Position numbers and translations under genes: made by a program. The notes below the pieces were generated by a model, which saw only the letters and a list, made by a program, of their open reading frames with translations, made no database searches and was not told the DNA's origin. From Prevotella sp. (GTDB taxonomy: Bacteria; Bacteroidota; Bacteroidia; Bacteroidales; Bacteroidaceae), in assembly GCA_017428805.1 (NCBI GenBank), contig JAFRQC010000017.1, forward strand, positions 19,842-83,841: a stretch of DNA of 64,000 nt, written 5' to 3'. Below are positions 55,495-64,000 of the stretch, piece by piece (positions within the stretch are counted from its first letter, which is position 1; every line of letters begins with the position of its first letter).

Positions 55495-55770
55495 AACTGA
55501 TTTTGATGATGATATCCGATTTTGAAATATTCTTACATACGTCGTTGGCCATACTGCAAACTCGGACTTTAGTTAGTCTAAAGTGTGAGTTTAGATAGGG
55601 GAAACTCCTACTTTTCTGCCTTGAAAGTCCCACTTTCCTTAGTCCAAAATCGTAGCCTCATAACTGACTGTATATCAGATAGATACAAGAGGCGCAAATT
55701 CTCTTTGATTATTGCGAAACATATTTACAAACCGCACATTGGTCCATATTTGGACTTATGCTTATTCGCA

Positions 55771-57612
55771 TTAGCTTTCTGTTGTATCTGAGGCGTGAAA
55801 ATGCTCATAAACAATCTTTGCCTTAGCAGGTCCAAGGATTTCCGATAGGGTAGGGAGGTCTGCCTCGCTTATCCTACGAACCGATTTGAGGCTGTTTAAG
55901 AGCGCATCACGGCCTTTCGGCCCCAGCCCCTTGATGCCATCCAACTCGCTGTGCAAAGCCCGCTTAGAACGCTTGTTTCTGTGGAATTCGATGGCAAAGC
56001 GATGCACCTCGTCTTGAATATGTGTCAGCACGTGGAAGAGTTCAGAATCCGTTTTCAAGGCTACGTGCATCGGTGGGAATCCGTAAAGCAGTTCGTTGGT
56101 GCGATGACGGTCATCTTTTGCCAATCCTGCTATGGGAATATCCTGGTTTAACTCGTCCTGGATCACCTGCCTGATGACCTCCATCTGCCCCTTTCCGCCA
56201 TCGGCAATAATGAGGTCGGGTAGGGGCTGTTCCTCTTCTATGAGTCGTGTGTAACGCCTGGAAACGACCTCTTTCATAGAAGCATAATCGTCTGGTCCTG
56301 TGACTGTTTTGATGTTATAATGTTTATAGTCTTTTTTGCTGGGTTTAAGTGCTTTAAAGACCACGCAGGCAGCTACGGCATCAGTACCGGAGATGTTTGA
56401 ATTGTCGAAACACTCTATCTGATAAGGCAGTTTGGGCAGGTGGAGTTTGTCTTGTAATTCCTTCATCAGACGGGTCTGTTTTTGCTCTGGATTCAACTTC
56501 TCGGCTTGTTTCAAACGGTCGAATTTATACTGTTTTCCATTCATAATAGAGAGGTCGAGTAGGGTCTTTTTATCCCCTCGCTGAGGGATGGTGAAGGTGA
56601 CATTTTCGAGTTCTACATCGACCTCCTGAGGCACGATAATCTCCTTCGCCTTACTGCCAAAACGCTCTCTCAACTCTATGATGCCTAACTGCAATAGTTC
56701 GTCGTCACTCTCGTTGAGTTTCTTCTTATATTCGATGGTAAAACTTTGGTTGATGGCACCATTGTTCACGTGGATATAGTTGATAAAGGCCATCTTGTCA
56801 TCGCTGGTAATAGAGAAGACATCTACGTCGTGAATAGTCTGACTCACCACCTCGCTATTGGTGACGAAAGCCTCCAAAGCAAGATATTTCTGCTTGATTT
56901 CTTCGGCCTCCTCAAAGCGTAGTTCCTCCGATAATTTGAGCATCTCGTCCTTCAGATCTCTGAGCACTTGGCGGGTGTTGCCTTTGAGGATTTCCCTGGC
57001 CTGTAAGATGTTCTTTTGATAAGCCTCGTAGGTCTGCTTGCCCACGCAGGGACCCATACATTTTTTAATATGGTAGTCGAGGCAGACCTTGTATTTTCCT
57101 GTCTCAACACCCTCCTTTGTGATGGGCTGACGACAGGTGCGTGGGTGGTAGAGTTGCTTGATGAGCGCAAGAACGGTCTTCATCGTCATCACGTGAGAGT
57201 AGGGGCCGTAGTAGGTGCCCCATTTCTTGTTGATGGTTCGCGTGCTGAAGATGCGAGGGAAGAATTCGTTGGTGACACAGATGGAAGGGTAGGTCTTACC
57301 GTCTTTCAGCAGAACGTTATACCGAGGATTGTACTTCTTGATGAGTGAATTCTCCAAAAGAAGAGCGTCTTCCTCTGTATTGACCACAGTATAGCTGATA
57401 TCGAATATCTTGCTGACGAGTACCTTCGTTTTGAAACGATCAACCTCTGTATGGAAATAGGTGGAGACTCTCGCTTTGAGATTCTTCGCCTTTCCCACAT
57501 AGATGATTGTCTTGTTATCATCGTAGAACTGATAACTCCCAGGCTTGTCTGGTAGTCTGCTCACGATGCCTTTCAGATATTCTAATCTCTTCTCATTCTC
57601 TTCCTTCGTCAT
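55771..57612 (-). CDS. uvrC: UvrABC system protein C
   Basis: 613 residues. N-terminal GIY-YIG nuclease (PGSYQFYDDNKTIIYVGKAK), Cys-rich block HPRTCRQPITKEG to CLDYHIKKCMGPCVGKQTYE, UVR helices, the RNase H-like nuclease with CFDNSNISGTDAVAACVVF and DLIIADGGKGQ, and C-terminal helix-hairpin-helix (IKGLGPKGRDALLNSL). Makes both incisions in nucleotide excision repair. Confidence 0.96.
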   Translation of the reverse strand: MTKEENEKRLEYLKGIVSRLPDKPGSYQFYDDNKTIIYVGKAKNLKARVSTYFHTEVDRFKTKVLVSKIFDISYTVVNTEEDALLLENSLIKKYNPRYNVLLKDGKTYPSICVTNEFFPRIFSTRTINKKWGTYYGPYSHVMTMKTVLALIKQLYHPRTCRQPITKEGVETGKYKVCLDYHIKKCMGPCVGKQTYEAYQKNILQAREILKGNTRQVLRDLKDEMLKLSEELRFEEAEEIKQKYLALEAFVTNSEVVSQTIHDVDVFSITSDDKMAFINYIHVNNGAINQSFTIEYKKKLNESDDELLQLGIIELRERFGSKAKEIIVPQEVDVELENVTFTIPQRGDKKTLLDLSIMNGKQYKFDRLKQAEKLNPEQKQTRLMKELQDKLHLPKLPYQIECFDNSNISGTDAVAACVVFKALKPSKKDYKHYNIKTVTGPDDYASMKEVVSRRYTRLIEEEQPLPDLIIADGGKGQMEVIRQVIQDELNQDIPIAGLAKDDRHRTNELLYGFPPMHVALKTDSELFHVLTHIQDEVHRFAIEFHRNKRSKRALHSELDGIKGLGPKGRDALLNSLKSVRRISEADLPTLSEILGPAKAKIVYEHFHASDTTES

Positions 57613-57653
57613 CTTTTGTAATCCCCTTTATTTACTATGTTTCTTGTTATCTT

Positions 57654-57669
57654 TGTTCCACGTGAAACA
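57654..57669. promoter_or_regulatory. parS site (ParB-binding)
   Basis: TGTTCCACGTGAAACA is an exact match to the 16-base parS consensus TGTTnCACGTGAAACA. It lies just upstream of uvrC. A second exact site in opposite orientation is at 58750-58765. Confidence 0.85.
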
Positions 57670-57684
57670 CTCCTTGTGTGGTAT

Positions 57685-58116
57685 CTATTTCCCCTCCTGA
57701 GTAGGAGGGGTAGGGGTGGTCTGATCCGTGCTCTGACACCTTCTCTCCCACATTCTCTTATGTTCTTTGATCGCCTCTATAATCGCCTCTATATTTCTAT
57801 ATACCACATCGTTCTCAAATCTTATAACCTTTATATTATTGCTGGCTATAAATCTTGTCCTTATCTCATCATATTGAGTTTGTTCATAAGACTTATGTAC
57901 TTCACCATCGAGTTCTATACAGAGTCTTATTTCCGGACAATAGAAATCTAAAACATAAGGACCCAATCCGAATTGCCTTCTGAATTTCAAACCATCTATT
58001 TGTTTGCCTTTTAGTGCCTTCCAGAGTATAGCCTCTGGAGCGGTAGAGTTGTTTCTGAGGTTCTGGCGAAGGAGTTTCTGGTTTTTAAGATTTGTTCGGT
58101 GAGAAATAGCGTTCAT
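57685..58116 (-). CDS. DUF559 (Vsr-like fold) endonuclease-like protein in a REP composite
   Basis: 143 residues. LRNNSTAPEAILWKALKGKQ, GLKFRRQFGLGPYVLDFYCP and LCIELDGEVHKSYEQTQYDE carry the DUF559 acidic residues of a restriction-endonuclease-like fold. The last ten or so residues (QTTPTPPTQEGK) are encoded by a REP arm, and an inverted arm lies 23 bases upstream of the start. A DNA-cutting role is inferred from fold. Confidence 0.85.
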   Translation of the reverse strand: MNAISHRTNLKNQKLLRQNLRNNSTAPEAILWKALKGKQIDGLKFRRQFGLGPYVLDFYCPEIRLCIELDGEVHKSYEQTQYDEIRTRFIASNNIKVIRFENDVVYRNIEAIIEAIKEHKRMWERRCQSTDQTTPTPPTQEGK

Positions 58117-58178
58117 ATTTAGATAATGTATGTGGTAGTTCAGACCACCCCTAACCCCTCCTACTCAGGAGGGGAAGA
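57690..58178. repeat. REP arms flanking the DUF559 gene
   Basis: 57690-57722 (TCCCCTCCTGAGTAGGAGGG and onwards to GGTCTGA) and 58140-58178 (TCAGACCACCCCTAACCCCT and CCTACTCAGGAGGGGA) are inverted copies of the arm seen in the REPIN-like repeats at 46481 and 52688. Here the arms are separated by a gene instead of 20-35 bases. Confidence 0.88.
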
Positions 58179-58188
58179 GGTTACCTGG

Positions 58189-58716
58189 TTAAACGATCAT
58201 CAGCGTTGTGAGGTCGATGTCCTTAAAGAGGTCTCGGCCGTGGAGGCCTTCGTCTGTGATCTCGATGATGAAGTTCATATAGACCTTCTTTGGGTGGAAG
58301 TATTCAACGAGGTTATATACTGCCTTCGCTGTACCACCTGTTGCAAGGAGGTCATCATGGATAAGAATGATATCGTTCTCATCGATTGAGTCGATGTGCA
58401 TTTCAACGGTATCGACACCATACTCTTTTGAGAAGCTTTCCTTAATGACAGTAGCCGGCAATTTACCAGGCTTACGTGCAAGTACGACGCCACAGCCCAA
58501 ACGTCCGGCGAGAGCAGAGGCCATCACGAAGCCACGACTTTCTACTCCTACGATCTTTGTGATTCCCTTGTCCTTGTAGAGAGCCTCGAGTTCGTCGAGC
58601 ATAATCTTCATACACTCAGCATTCTTGAAGAGTGTTGTCACATCACGGAAGTTGATTCCTTTTCTGGGGAAATCTGGTACACAACGCAGATTGTCCAATA
58701 GTACTTTGTTGTTCAT
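58189..58716 (-). CDS. apt: Adenine phosphoribosyltransferase
   Basis: 175 residues. PRPP-binding loop IILIHDDLLATGGTAKAVYN; early block CVPDFPRKGINFRDVTTLFK; KIVGVESRGFVMASALAGRL is the hood region. Salvages adenine to AMP. It lies between a REP arm and a parS site. Confidence 0.95.
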   Translation of the reverse strand: MNNKVLLDNLRCVPDFPRKGINFRDVTTLFKNAECMKIMLDELEALYKDKGITKIVGVESRGFVMASALAGRLGCGVVLARKPGKLPATVIKESFSKEYGVDTVEMHIDSIDENDIILIHDDLLATGGTAKAVYNLVEYFHPKKVYMNFIIEITDEGLHGRDLFKDIDLTTLMIV

Positions 58717-58749
58717 AATCAGTGAGTTATAATTGTTAAACGCTTAATT

Positions 58750-58765
58750 TGTTTCACGTGGAACA
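58750..58765. promoter_or_regulatory. parS site (ParB-binding)
   Basis: TGTTTCACGTGGAACA is the exact reverse complement of the parS at 57654-57669, in the mnmG-apt gap. Two perfect sites within 1.1 kb suggest a segregation centre. Confidence 0.85.
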
Positions 58766-58786
58766 TTGGTCGGAGGAGGGGAAAGG

Positions 58787-60694
58787 CTAACGCCCGAGGA
58801 GTACAAGGAGGACGTTGATGTCGCTAGGTGAGACACCAGGGATGCGAGAGGCTTGGGCTAACGTCTCCGGCTGGATCTTCTCCAACTTCTGACGACACTC
58901 TGTCGAGAGTCCTTGCAGTTCGTTGTAATTGAAGTGTCCTTTGATCTTGATGTTCTCAAGACGGTGCATCTTGTCTGCCACGATTCTTTCACGATCGATA
59001 TAGCCTTTATATTTCATCCTGATCTCCGCTGCTTCTGCGATTTCTTCGCGACGGTTCTGCGGACGATTCAGCACTTCTTTCAGTTGAGGGATAATCTCCG
59101 CCAGATTCTGTAAGTTGAGCTGCGGACGGTTCACGAGATCTACGAGTTTGCAGCCAAACTGGAGTGGGGTAGTACCAAGTGCCTCAAGAGAGGAATTAAT
59201 GAGTTTTGGTTTTATCGCAAAATTCTGGCAGAAGTTTTCGATTTCTTCGATAAATTTTTTCTTTTCCAACCACCAGTCATAGCGGTCTCTTTTCACCAAT
59301 CCGAGTTCGTATGTCTTCTCCGTCAGACGCGCATCGGCATCATCCTGCCTTAACAGAATCCTATATTCCGCTCTTGAGGTAAACATTCGATAGGGTTCAT
59401 CGACGCCTTTAGTTACCAAGTCATCAATCAACACGCCGATATAGGCCTCGTCTCGATGCAACACAAATCTCGTTGAGTCTACAGAAGCACCAAAACTACC
59501 TGCTCCACTAGCAGATCCAGCCTTCAAGGCAGCATTGATGCCAGCCATCGTTCCTTGGCCTCCTGCCTCTTCATAACCCGTCGTACCATTCACCTGACCA
59601 GCCATAAACAAATTCTTAATGATCTTCGATTCCAACGAGTGGCTTAATTGTGTAGGATCGAAGAAATCGTACTCTATCGCATAGCCTGGGCGATATACTT
59701 TCATATCCCTCAAGGCCGGAATCTTTTTGAGTGCATTGATCTGCACATCCATCGGCAGCGATGATGAGAAACCGTTCAAGTACATCTCGTTGGTATCCTC
59801 TCCCTCCGGCTCTAAGAACAGCGGATGCTTCTCTCTGTCTGGGAAGGTCACCAGTTTGGTTTCTATCGAAGGACAGTAGCGAGGACCTATTGACTGAATC
59901 TGTCCGTTGTAGAGTGGGGAGTCTGCCAAACCACTTCGTAGAATCTCGTGCACCTCTTCGTTTGTGTTCACCGTCCAGCAGGGCAATTGTTTCAGGGCTC
60001 CACCTTTGTTGAGGTAACTAAACTGATAAGGCCTGCTCTCTCCTGGCTGGATCTCCATATCCTCGAAATGAACGCTGCGCTTATCGATACGGACAGGAGT
60101 GCCAGTCTTCATCCTCGCTGTGCTGACACCATGACGGGTGATGCTTTCTGTGAGATGGGGGACTGCTGGCTCTGCAATCCTACCGCCAGCCACCATCTTC
60201 CGTCCGATATGCATCAGTCCGTTAAGGAAAGTACCAGCCGTCAGCACCACACACTTCGCATAGAGTTCAGCGCCCCAGATGGTGCGGATACCGATGGCCT
60301 CGCCGTTTTCAACGAGTAACTCATCAGCCTGATCCTGCCAGATGTCGAGGTTTGGGGTGGCATCAAGATGTCTGCGCCACTCCCAGATGAACTTTCCGCG
60401 ATCGCATTGAGCCCTCGGACTCCAGACGGCAGGGCCTTTGCCAACGTTGAGCATACGGAACTGAATCGAGGTAGCATCCGTCACCAGTCCCATCTGTCCG
60501 CCCAAGGCATCAATCTCACGAACGATCTGACCCTTCGCGATGCCACCAACGGCAGGGTTGCAAGACATCTGTGCAATCTTGTTCATGTCCATCGTCACCA
60601 GACAGGTTTGTGCTCCCAAATTGGCACTTGCACAGGCCGCTTCACAGCCCGCATGACCACCTCCGATGACTATCACATCATACTTGAATTTCAT
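58787..60694 (-). CDS. mnmG: tRNA uridine 5-carboxymethylaminomethyl modification enzyme MnmG (GidA)
   Basis: 635 residues. FAD-binding start YDVIVIGGGHAGCEAACASA, TSCNPAVGG-like QMSCNPAVGGIAKGQIVREI, and FMAGQVNGTTGYEEAGGQG. Works with MnmE to modify wobble uridines. Minus-strand -7 box TACTTTTG at 60715-60722. Its closeness to parS fits the common origin-proximal position of gidA. Confidence 0.97.
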   Translation of the reverse strand: MKFKYDVIVIGGGHAGCEAACASANLGAQTCLVTMDMNKIAQMSCNPAVGGIAKGQIVREIDALGGQMGLVTDATSIQFRMLNVGKGPAVWSPRAQCDRGKFIWEWRRHLDATPNLDIWQDQADELLVENGEAIGIRTIWGAELYAKCVVLTAGTFLNGLMHIGRKMVAGGRIAEPAVPHLTESITRHGVSTARMKTGTPVRIDKRSVHFEDMEIQPGESRPYQFSYLNKGGALKQLPCWTVNTNEEVHEILRSGLADSPLYNGQIQSIGPRYCPSIETKLVTFPDREKHPLFLEPEGEDTNEMYLNGFSSSLPMDVQINALKKIPALRDMKVYRPGYAIEYDFFDPTQLSHSLESKIIKNLFMAGQVNGTTGYEEAGGQGTMAGINAALKAGSASGAGSFGASVDSTRFVLHRDEAYIGVLIDDLVTKGVDEPYRMFTSRAEYRILLRQDDADARLTEKTYELGLVKRDRYDWWLEKKKFIEEIENFCQNFAIKPKLINSSLEALGTTPLQFGCKLVDLVNRPQLNLQNLAEIIPQLKEVLNRPQNRREEIAEAAEIRMKYKGYIDRERIVADKMHRLENIKIKGHFNYNELQGLSTECRQKLEKIQPETLAQASRIPGVSPSDINVLLVLLGR

Positions 60695-60788
60695 CCTTCT
60701 TTGCTAATTTTCCGCAAAAGTAACAAAAAAATTTGAATACTAAATGCATTTTTACCTCAAAAAACTTTGAAATATCAATATTTTATAG

Positions 60789-60796
60789 TATCTTTG
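60789..60796 (+). promoter_or_regulatory. -7 promoter box of the fumarate reductase operon
   Basis: TATCTTTG, exact TAnnTTTG. Leader of about 125 bases to frdC with a G/C-rich patch (GGGGTCTTGCGGCC near 60853). No gene in the leader. Confidence 0.65.
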
Positions 60797-60925
60797 CGGT
60801 CTAAAACAGTCTTTAAATACCTATAATAAGGTATGGACAGAACGGTTTGAAGGGGTCTTGCGGCCTCAAAGTGTAAAGAAATAAGAACTATTATTCATAT
60901 ATAAATAACTTAATTTCAACAACTT

Positions 60926-61609
60926 ATGTGGTTAATCAATTCATCAATTGGTAGAAAAGTTGTAATGTCCGTAACGGGTATTGCGCTGATCTTGTTCCTG
61001 ACCTTCCACGGTTGCATGAACATGGTGGCGCTTTTCTCGGAAGAGGGTTACAACATGATTTGCGAATTCCTGGGTGCCAACTGGTATGCCGTTGTGGCTA
61101 CACTTGGCTTGGCTGCCCTGGCAGTGATTCACATCGTCTACGCCTTCATCCTGACGGCGCAGAACCGTACGGCTCGTGGTGACAACCGCTACGAGGTGGC
61201 TACGACGGTCAACGCTGGTAAGGTGGAGTGGGCATCGAAGAACATGCTCGTTCTCGGTATCATCGTAGTGATCGGCCTGCTGCTGCACCTGTACAACTTC
61301 TGGTACAACATGATGTTTGCCGAGTTGGTAGGTTCTTATCAGCAGATTGATCCCGCCGACGGTTTCGGCTGGATTGTGGAGACGTTCTCTAATCCTGTGT
61401 TCGTGGTGCTCTACATCATTTGGCTCGTTGCCATTTGGTTCCACCTCACTCACGGTTTCTGGTCAGCTATGCAGACTCTCGGCTGGAGCGGTAAGACCTG
61501 GCTCTGCCGTTGGAAGATGATCGGCATGATCTATGTCACGCTGCTCATGCTCTGCTTCCTGATTGTTGTTCTGGCTTTCGCATTCAAGTGCGCTCCGAGC
61601 CTCTGCTAA
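60926..61609 (+). CDS. frdC: Succinate dehydrogenase/fumarate reductase cytochrome b subunit
   Basis: 227 residues and five membrane helices (VVMSVTGIALILFLTFHGCM, VVATLGLAALAVIHIVYAFI, LVLGIIVVIGLLLHLYNFWY and two more). Conserved His in FLTFHGCMNM, AVIHIVYAF, LLLHLYNFW and WFHLTHGFW fit the diheme b type found in Bacteroidetes. Anchors the enzyme and exchanges electrons with menaquinol. Starts the frdCAB operon. Confidence 0.93.
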   Translation: MWLINSSIGRKVVMSVTGIALILFLTFHGCMNMVALFSEEGYNMICEFLGANWYAVVATLGLAALAVIHIVYAFILTAQNRTARGDNRYEVATTVNAGKVEWASKNMLVLGIIVVIGLLLHLYNFWYNMMFAELVGSYQQIDPADGFGWIVETFSNPVFVVLYIIWLVAIWFHLTHGFWSAMQTLGWSGKTWLCRWKMIGMIYVTLLMLCFLIVVLAFAFKCAPSLC

Positions 61610-61635
61610 TTATCAACTTTTAAATTTGAAAGATT

Positions 61636-63615
61636 ATGGCAAAAGTAATTGATTCTAAGATTCCCGCAGGTCCAGTACCTGAGAAATGGAAGGAATATAA
61701 GGCTCATCAGCGTCTCGTCAACCCGAAGAACAAGCTGAAGCTGGATGTGATTGTGGTTGGTACTGGTCTGGCTGGTGCTTCTGCAGCTGCCTCACTCGGT
61801 GAGATGGGCTTCAATGTGATCAACCTGTGCATTCAGGACTCTCCCCGTCGTGCTCACTCTATCGCTGCCCAGGGTGGTATCAACGCTGCCAAGTGCTATC
61901 AGAACGATGGTGACTCTGTCTATCGTCTGTTCTACGACACTGTGAAGGGTGGTGACTATCGTGCTCGTGAGGCCAACGTTTATCGTCTGGCTGAGGTATC
62001 AAACAATATTATCGACCAGTGCGTCGCTCAGGGTGTTCCCTTTGCTCGTGAGTATGGTGGTATGCTGGCAAACCGTTCTTTCGGTGGTGCTCAGGTAAGC
62101 CGTACATTCTACGCTAAGGGTCAGACCGGTCAGCAGTTGCTGCTGGGTGCTTACTCTTCTCTGAGCTGCCAGGTTCAGGCTGGTAAGGTAAAGCTCTACA
62201 CCCGTTATGAGATGGAAGATGTGGTCATCGTTGATGGCCGCGCTCGTGGTATCATCGCCAAGGATCTCTGCACAGGTAAGCTGGTTCGTTTCAGCGCCAA
62301 TGCTGTGGTGATCGCTACTGGTGGATACGGAAATACTTACTTCTTGAGCACAAACGCTATGGGTTGTAACTGTACCGCTGCCGTTCAGTGCTATCGCAAG
62401 GGTGCTTACTTTGCAAATCCCTCTTACGTTCAGATTCACCCCACTTGTATCCCCGTTCATGGCGACAAGCAGTCTAAGCTGACGCTGATGTCTGAGTCTC
62501 TGCGTAACGACGGTCGTATCTGGGTTCCCAAGAAGCTTGAGGATGCCAAGGCTTTGCAGGCTGGAACGAAGCAGGGTTGGGAAATTCCTGAGGAGGATCG
62601 CGACTACTATCTGGAGCGCCGTTATCCTGCCTTCGGTAACCTCGTTCCTCGTGACGTTGCCAGCCGTGCCGCCAAGGAGCGTTGCGACAAGGGCTTCGGT
62701 GTGAACAACACGGGTCTGGCTGTGTTCCTCGACTTCTCTGAGTCTATCAATCGTCTGGGCATTGACATTATCATGCAGCGTTATGGCAACCTCTTCGAGA
62801 TGTACGAGGAGATCACCGACGTATTCCCTGGCGACGTAGCCAACGAGATCAACGGTGTGAAGTACTACAAGCCGATGATGATCTATCCCGCTATCCACTA
62901 CACGATGGGTGGTATCTGGGTTGACTACGAGCTGCAGACCTCTATTCCTGGTCTGTTTGCCATCGGTGAATGTAACTTCTCTGACCACGGTGCTAACCGT
63001 CTGGGTGCTTCTGCTCTGATGCAGGGTCTGGCCGATGGTTACTTCGTACTGCCTTACACCATCCAGAACTATCTGGCTGATCAGGCAGTATGGCCGAAGG
63101 TTTCTACCGACCGTCCTGAGTTCGACGAGGCAGAGAAGGCTGTTAACGCAGAGCTCGACCGCCTGCTGAACATCAAGGGTAAGCGTTCTGTCGACTCTAT
63201 CCACAAGGAACTGGGTCACATCATGTGGGAGTACGTTGGTATGGGTCGCACCGCTGAGGGCCTGAAGACAGGTCTGAAGAAGATGCACGAGCTGGAGCAG
63301 GAGTTCGACGAGAACCTCTTCGTTCCTGGAACCAAGGAGGGCTTGAACATCGAGCTCGACAAGGCTATCCACCTGCGCGACTTCTTCACCATGGGTCAGC
63401 TCGTGGCTTTCGACGCTCTCTCTCGTAACGAGTCCTGCGGCGGACACTTCCGCGAGGAGTACCAGACCGAGGAAGGCGAGGCAAAGCGCGATGACGAGAA
63501 TTACTTCTACGTAGGATGCTGGGAGTACAAAGGCAAGGGCAACGAGCCCGAGCTCATCAAGGAGCCGCTGGAGTACGAGGCAATCAAGGTACAGACACGT
63601 AACTATAAGAACTAA
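61636..63615 (+). CDS. frdA: Fumarate reductase/succinate dehydrogenase flavoprotein
   Basis: 659 residues. FAD site [20 protein letters not shown], flavin-attachment His in [19 protein letters not shown], active-site region [20 protein letters not shown]. Interconverts fumarate and succinate at the inner face of the inner membrane, the terminal step of fumarate respiration in these anaerobes. Strong codon bias, as expected of a highly expressed gene. It follows frdC by 26 bases. Confidence 0.96.
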   Translation: MAKVIDSKIPAGPVPEKWKEYKAHQRLVNPKNKLKLDVIVVGTGLAGASAAASLGEMGFNVINLCIQDSPRRAHSIAAQGGINAAKCYQNDGDSVYRLFYDTVKGGDYRAREANVYRLAEVSNNIIDQCVAQGVPFAREYGGMLANRSFGGAQVSRTFYAKGQTGQQLLLGAYSSLSCQVQAGKVKLYTRYEMEDVVIVDGRARGIIAKDLCTGKLVRFSANAVVIATGGYGNTYFLSTNAMGCNCTAAVQCYRKGAYFANPSYVQIHPTCIPVHGDKQSKLTLMSESLRNDGRIWVPKKLEDAKALQAGTKQGWEIPEEDRDYYLERRYPAFGNLVPRDVASRAAKERCDKGFGVNNTGLAVFLDFSESINRLGIDIIMQRYGNLFEMYEEITDVFPGDVANEINGVKYYKPMMIYPAIHYTMGGIWVDYELQTSIPGLFAIGECNFSDHGANRLGASALMQGLADGYFVLPYTIQNYLADQAVWPKVSTDRPEFDEAEKAVNAELDRLLNIKGKRSVDSIHKELGHIMWEYVGMGRTAEGLKTGLKKMHELEQEFDENLFVPGTKEGLNIELDKAIHLRDFFTMGQLVAFDALSRNESCGGHFREEYQTEEGEAKRDDENYFYVGCWEYKGKGNEPELIKEPLEYEAIKVQTRNYKN

Positions 63616-63631
63616 GTAAGGAATTAAGATT

Positions 63632-64000
63632 ATGGCTAAAAATATCAGCTTTACAATAAAGTTCTGGCGCCAGAACGGCCCCAAGGACCAGGGACATTTC
63701 GATCAGCACGAGATGCACGACATTCCCGACGACACCTCGTTCCTCGAGATGCTTGACATCCTGAACGAGGAGCTCATCAACGAAGGCAAGGAGCCATTCG
63801 TATTCGATCACGACTGCCGCGAGGGTATCTGCGGTATGTGCTCGCTCTACATCAACGGTACGCCTCACGGCAAGACCGAGCGTGGTGCAACTACCTGTCA
63901 GCTCTATATGCGCCGCTTCAACGATGGTGACGTTATTACCGTTGAGCCCTGGCGCTCAGCAGCCTTCCCTGTTATCAAGGACTGTATGGTTGACCGTGGA
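63632..64000 (+). CDS. frdB: Fumarate reductase/succinate dehydrogenase iron-sulfur protein (5' part)
   Basis: 123 residues before the window ends. MAKNISFTIKFWRQNGPKDQ start; 2Fe-2S cluster Cys in CREGICGMCSLYINGTPHG and the later Cys in TTCQLY. The 3Fe-4S/4Fe-4S domain is outside the window. Passes electrons between FrdA and FrdC. It starts 16 bases after frdA. Confidence 0.95.
   Translation, partial: MAKNISFTIKFWRQNGPKDQGHFDQHEMHDIPDDTSFLEMLDILNEELINEGKEPFVFDHDCREGICGMCSLYINGTPHGKTERGATTCQLYMRRFNDGDVITVEPWRSAAFPVIKDCMVDRG

Noticed and set aside
55334..55633. A 99-codon minus-strand frame between dtd and uvrC
   Set aside because: It translates the TGTGACA arrays and A/T centre into VTIVTVVT and Tyr/Ile runs; no promoter or homology seen.
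57691..58178. Intact insertion sequence
   Set aside because: Flanking arms match REP hairpins found elsewhere without the gene, and the enclosed protein has no transposase motif.
61999..63684. A 561-codon open frame on the minus strand opposite frdA
   Set aside because: It mirrors the codon bias of frdA, has no promoter box, and its product is a low-complexity Leu/Val/Thr-rich sequence; a shadow frame.

Overview
The window reads as a chromosomal segment of a Bacteroidota species, most likely Prevotellaceae (Prevotella sensu lato). Evidence: transcription starts fit the Bacteroidetes -7 box TAnnTTTG almost everywhere and Shine-Dalgarno sites are nearly absent. PorZ of the type IX secretion system is encoded, as are T9SS-type C-termini and a diheme-type fumarate reductase operon (frdCAB). 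Family pairings typical of the group are also present, such as DUF4254 next to glycosyltransferase 9. No rRNA, tRNA or CRISPR array was seen. Species cannot be named from this.

Layout. 1-1.4 kb: the start of a membrane-anchored beta-propeller/AraC-type regulator cut by the window edge. 1.7-10.6 kb: an accessory island with a KilA-N protein, a long structured leader, a five-gene HerA ATPase / acidic protein / SPFH-SHOCT / membrane protein / zinc-ribbon operon, and a scar in which a tyrosine-recombinase N-terminus is fused out of frame to a MobV relaxase C-terminus. 11-23.7 kb: inositol-phosphate phosphatase, GH3-family protein, Ig-like lipoprotein, rnc-fabF-acpP, a heptosyltransferase-like gene, rubredoxin, trmH and envelope proteins. 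23.7-24.1 kb: an AT-rich non-coding segment with three exact DnaA boxes, a candidate oriC. 24-37 kb: nadA, porZ, rdgB, yitT, leuS, mutS, a cytidylate-kinase-like gene and a uracil-DNA glycosylase. 36-45 kb: fast-changing genes, including secreted proteins of unknown role, a Fic-like protein with an operator array, PIN/antitoxin and DUF2442 cassettes framed by duplicated repeats, and a dockerin protein. 45-55 kb: LD-carboxypeptidase, lgt, ychF, bcp, polA, a prenyl synthetase, deoC, mazG, three small HWKE-motif membrane proteins and dtd. 55-64 kb: uvrC, a REP-flanked DUF559 gene between two perfect parS sites, apt, mnmG and frdCAB (frdB runs off the end).

How parts fit. rnc-fabF-acpP are co-oriented with a terminator-like hairpin between acpP and fabF, which would allow extra acpP. 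Lipid and envelope genes (lgt, LD-carboxypeptidase, porZ, GT9) are scattered. frdCAB is an energy operon for fumarate respiration. The most likely undescribed system is the HerA/SPFH/zinc-ribbon operon. Its SPFH and zinc-ribbon members resemble Bacillus YdjI and YdjG (partners of PspA at the membrane), here combined with a HerA-type ATPase and an Asp-rich protein behind an attenuator-like leader on a decayed mobile element.

The non-coding DNA is rich in organised repeats: 7-9 bp tandem repeats at gene boundaries and in signal peptides, REPIN-like inverted pairs, a tandem array of GTTGAC/GTCAAC palindromes, and a modular R1-cargo-R2 duplication around toxin-antitoxin-like genes. All functional statements come from reading the sequence and recalled family knowledge; no database search was run.
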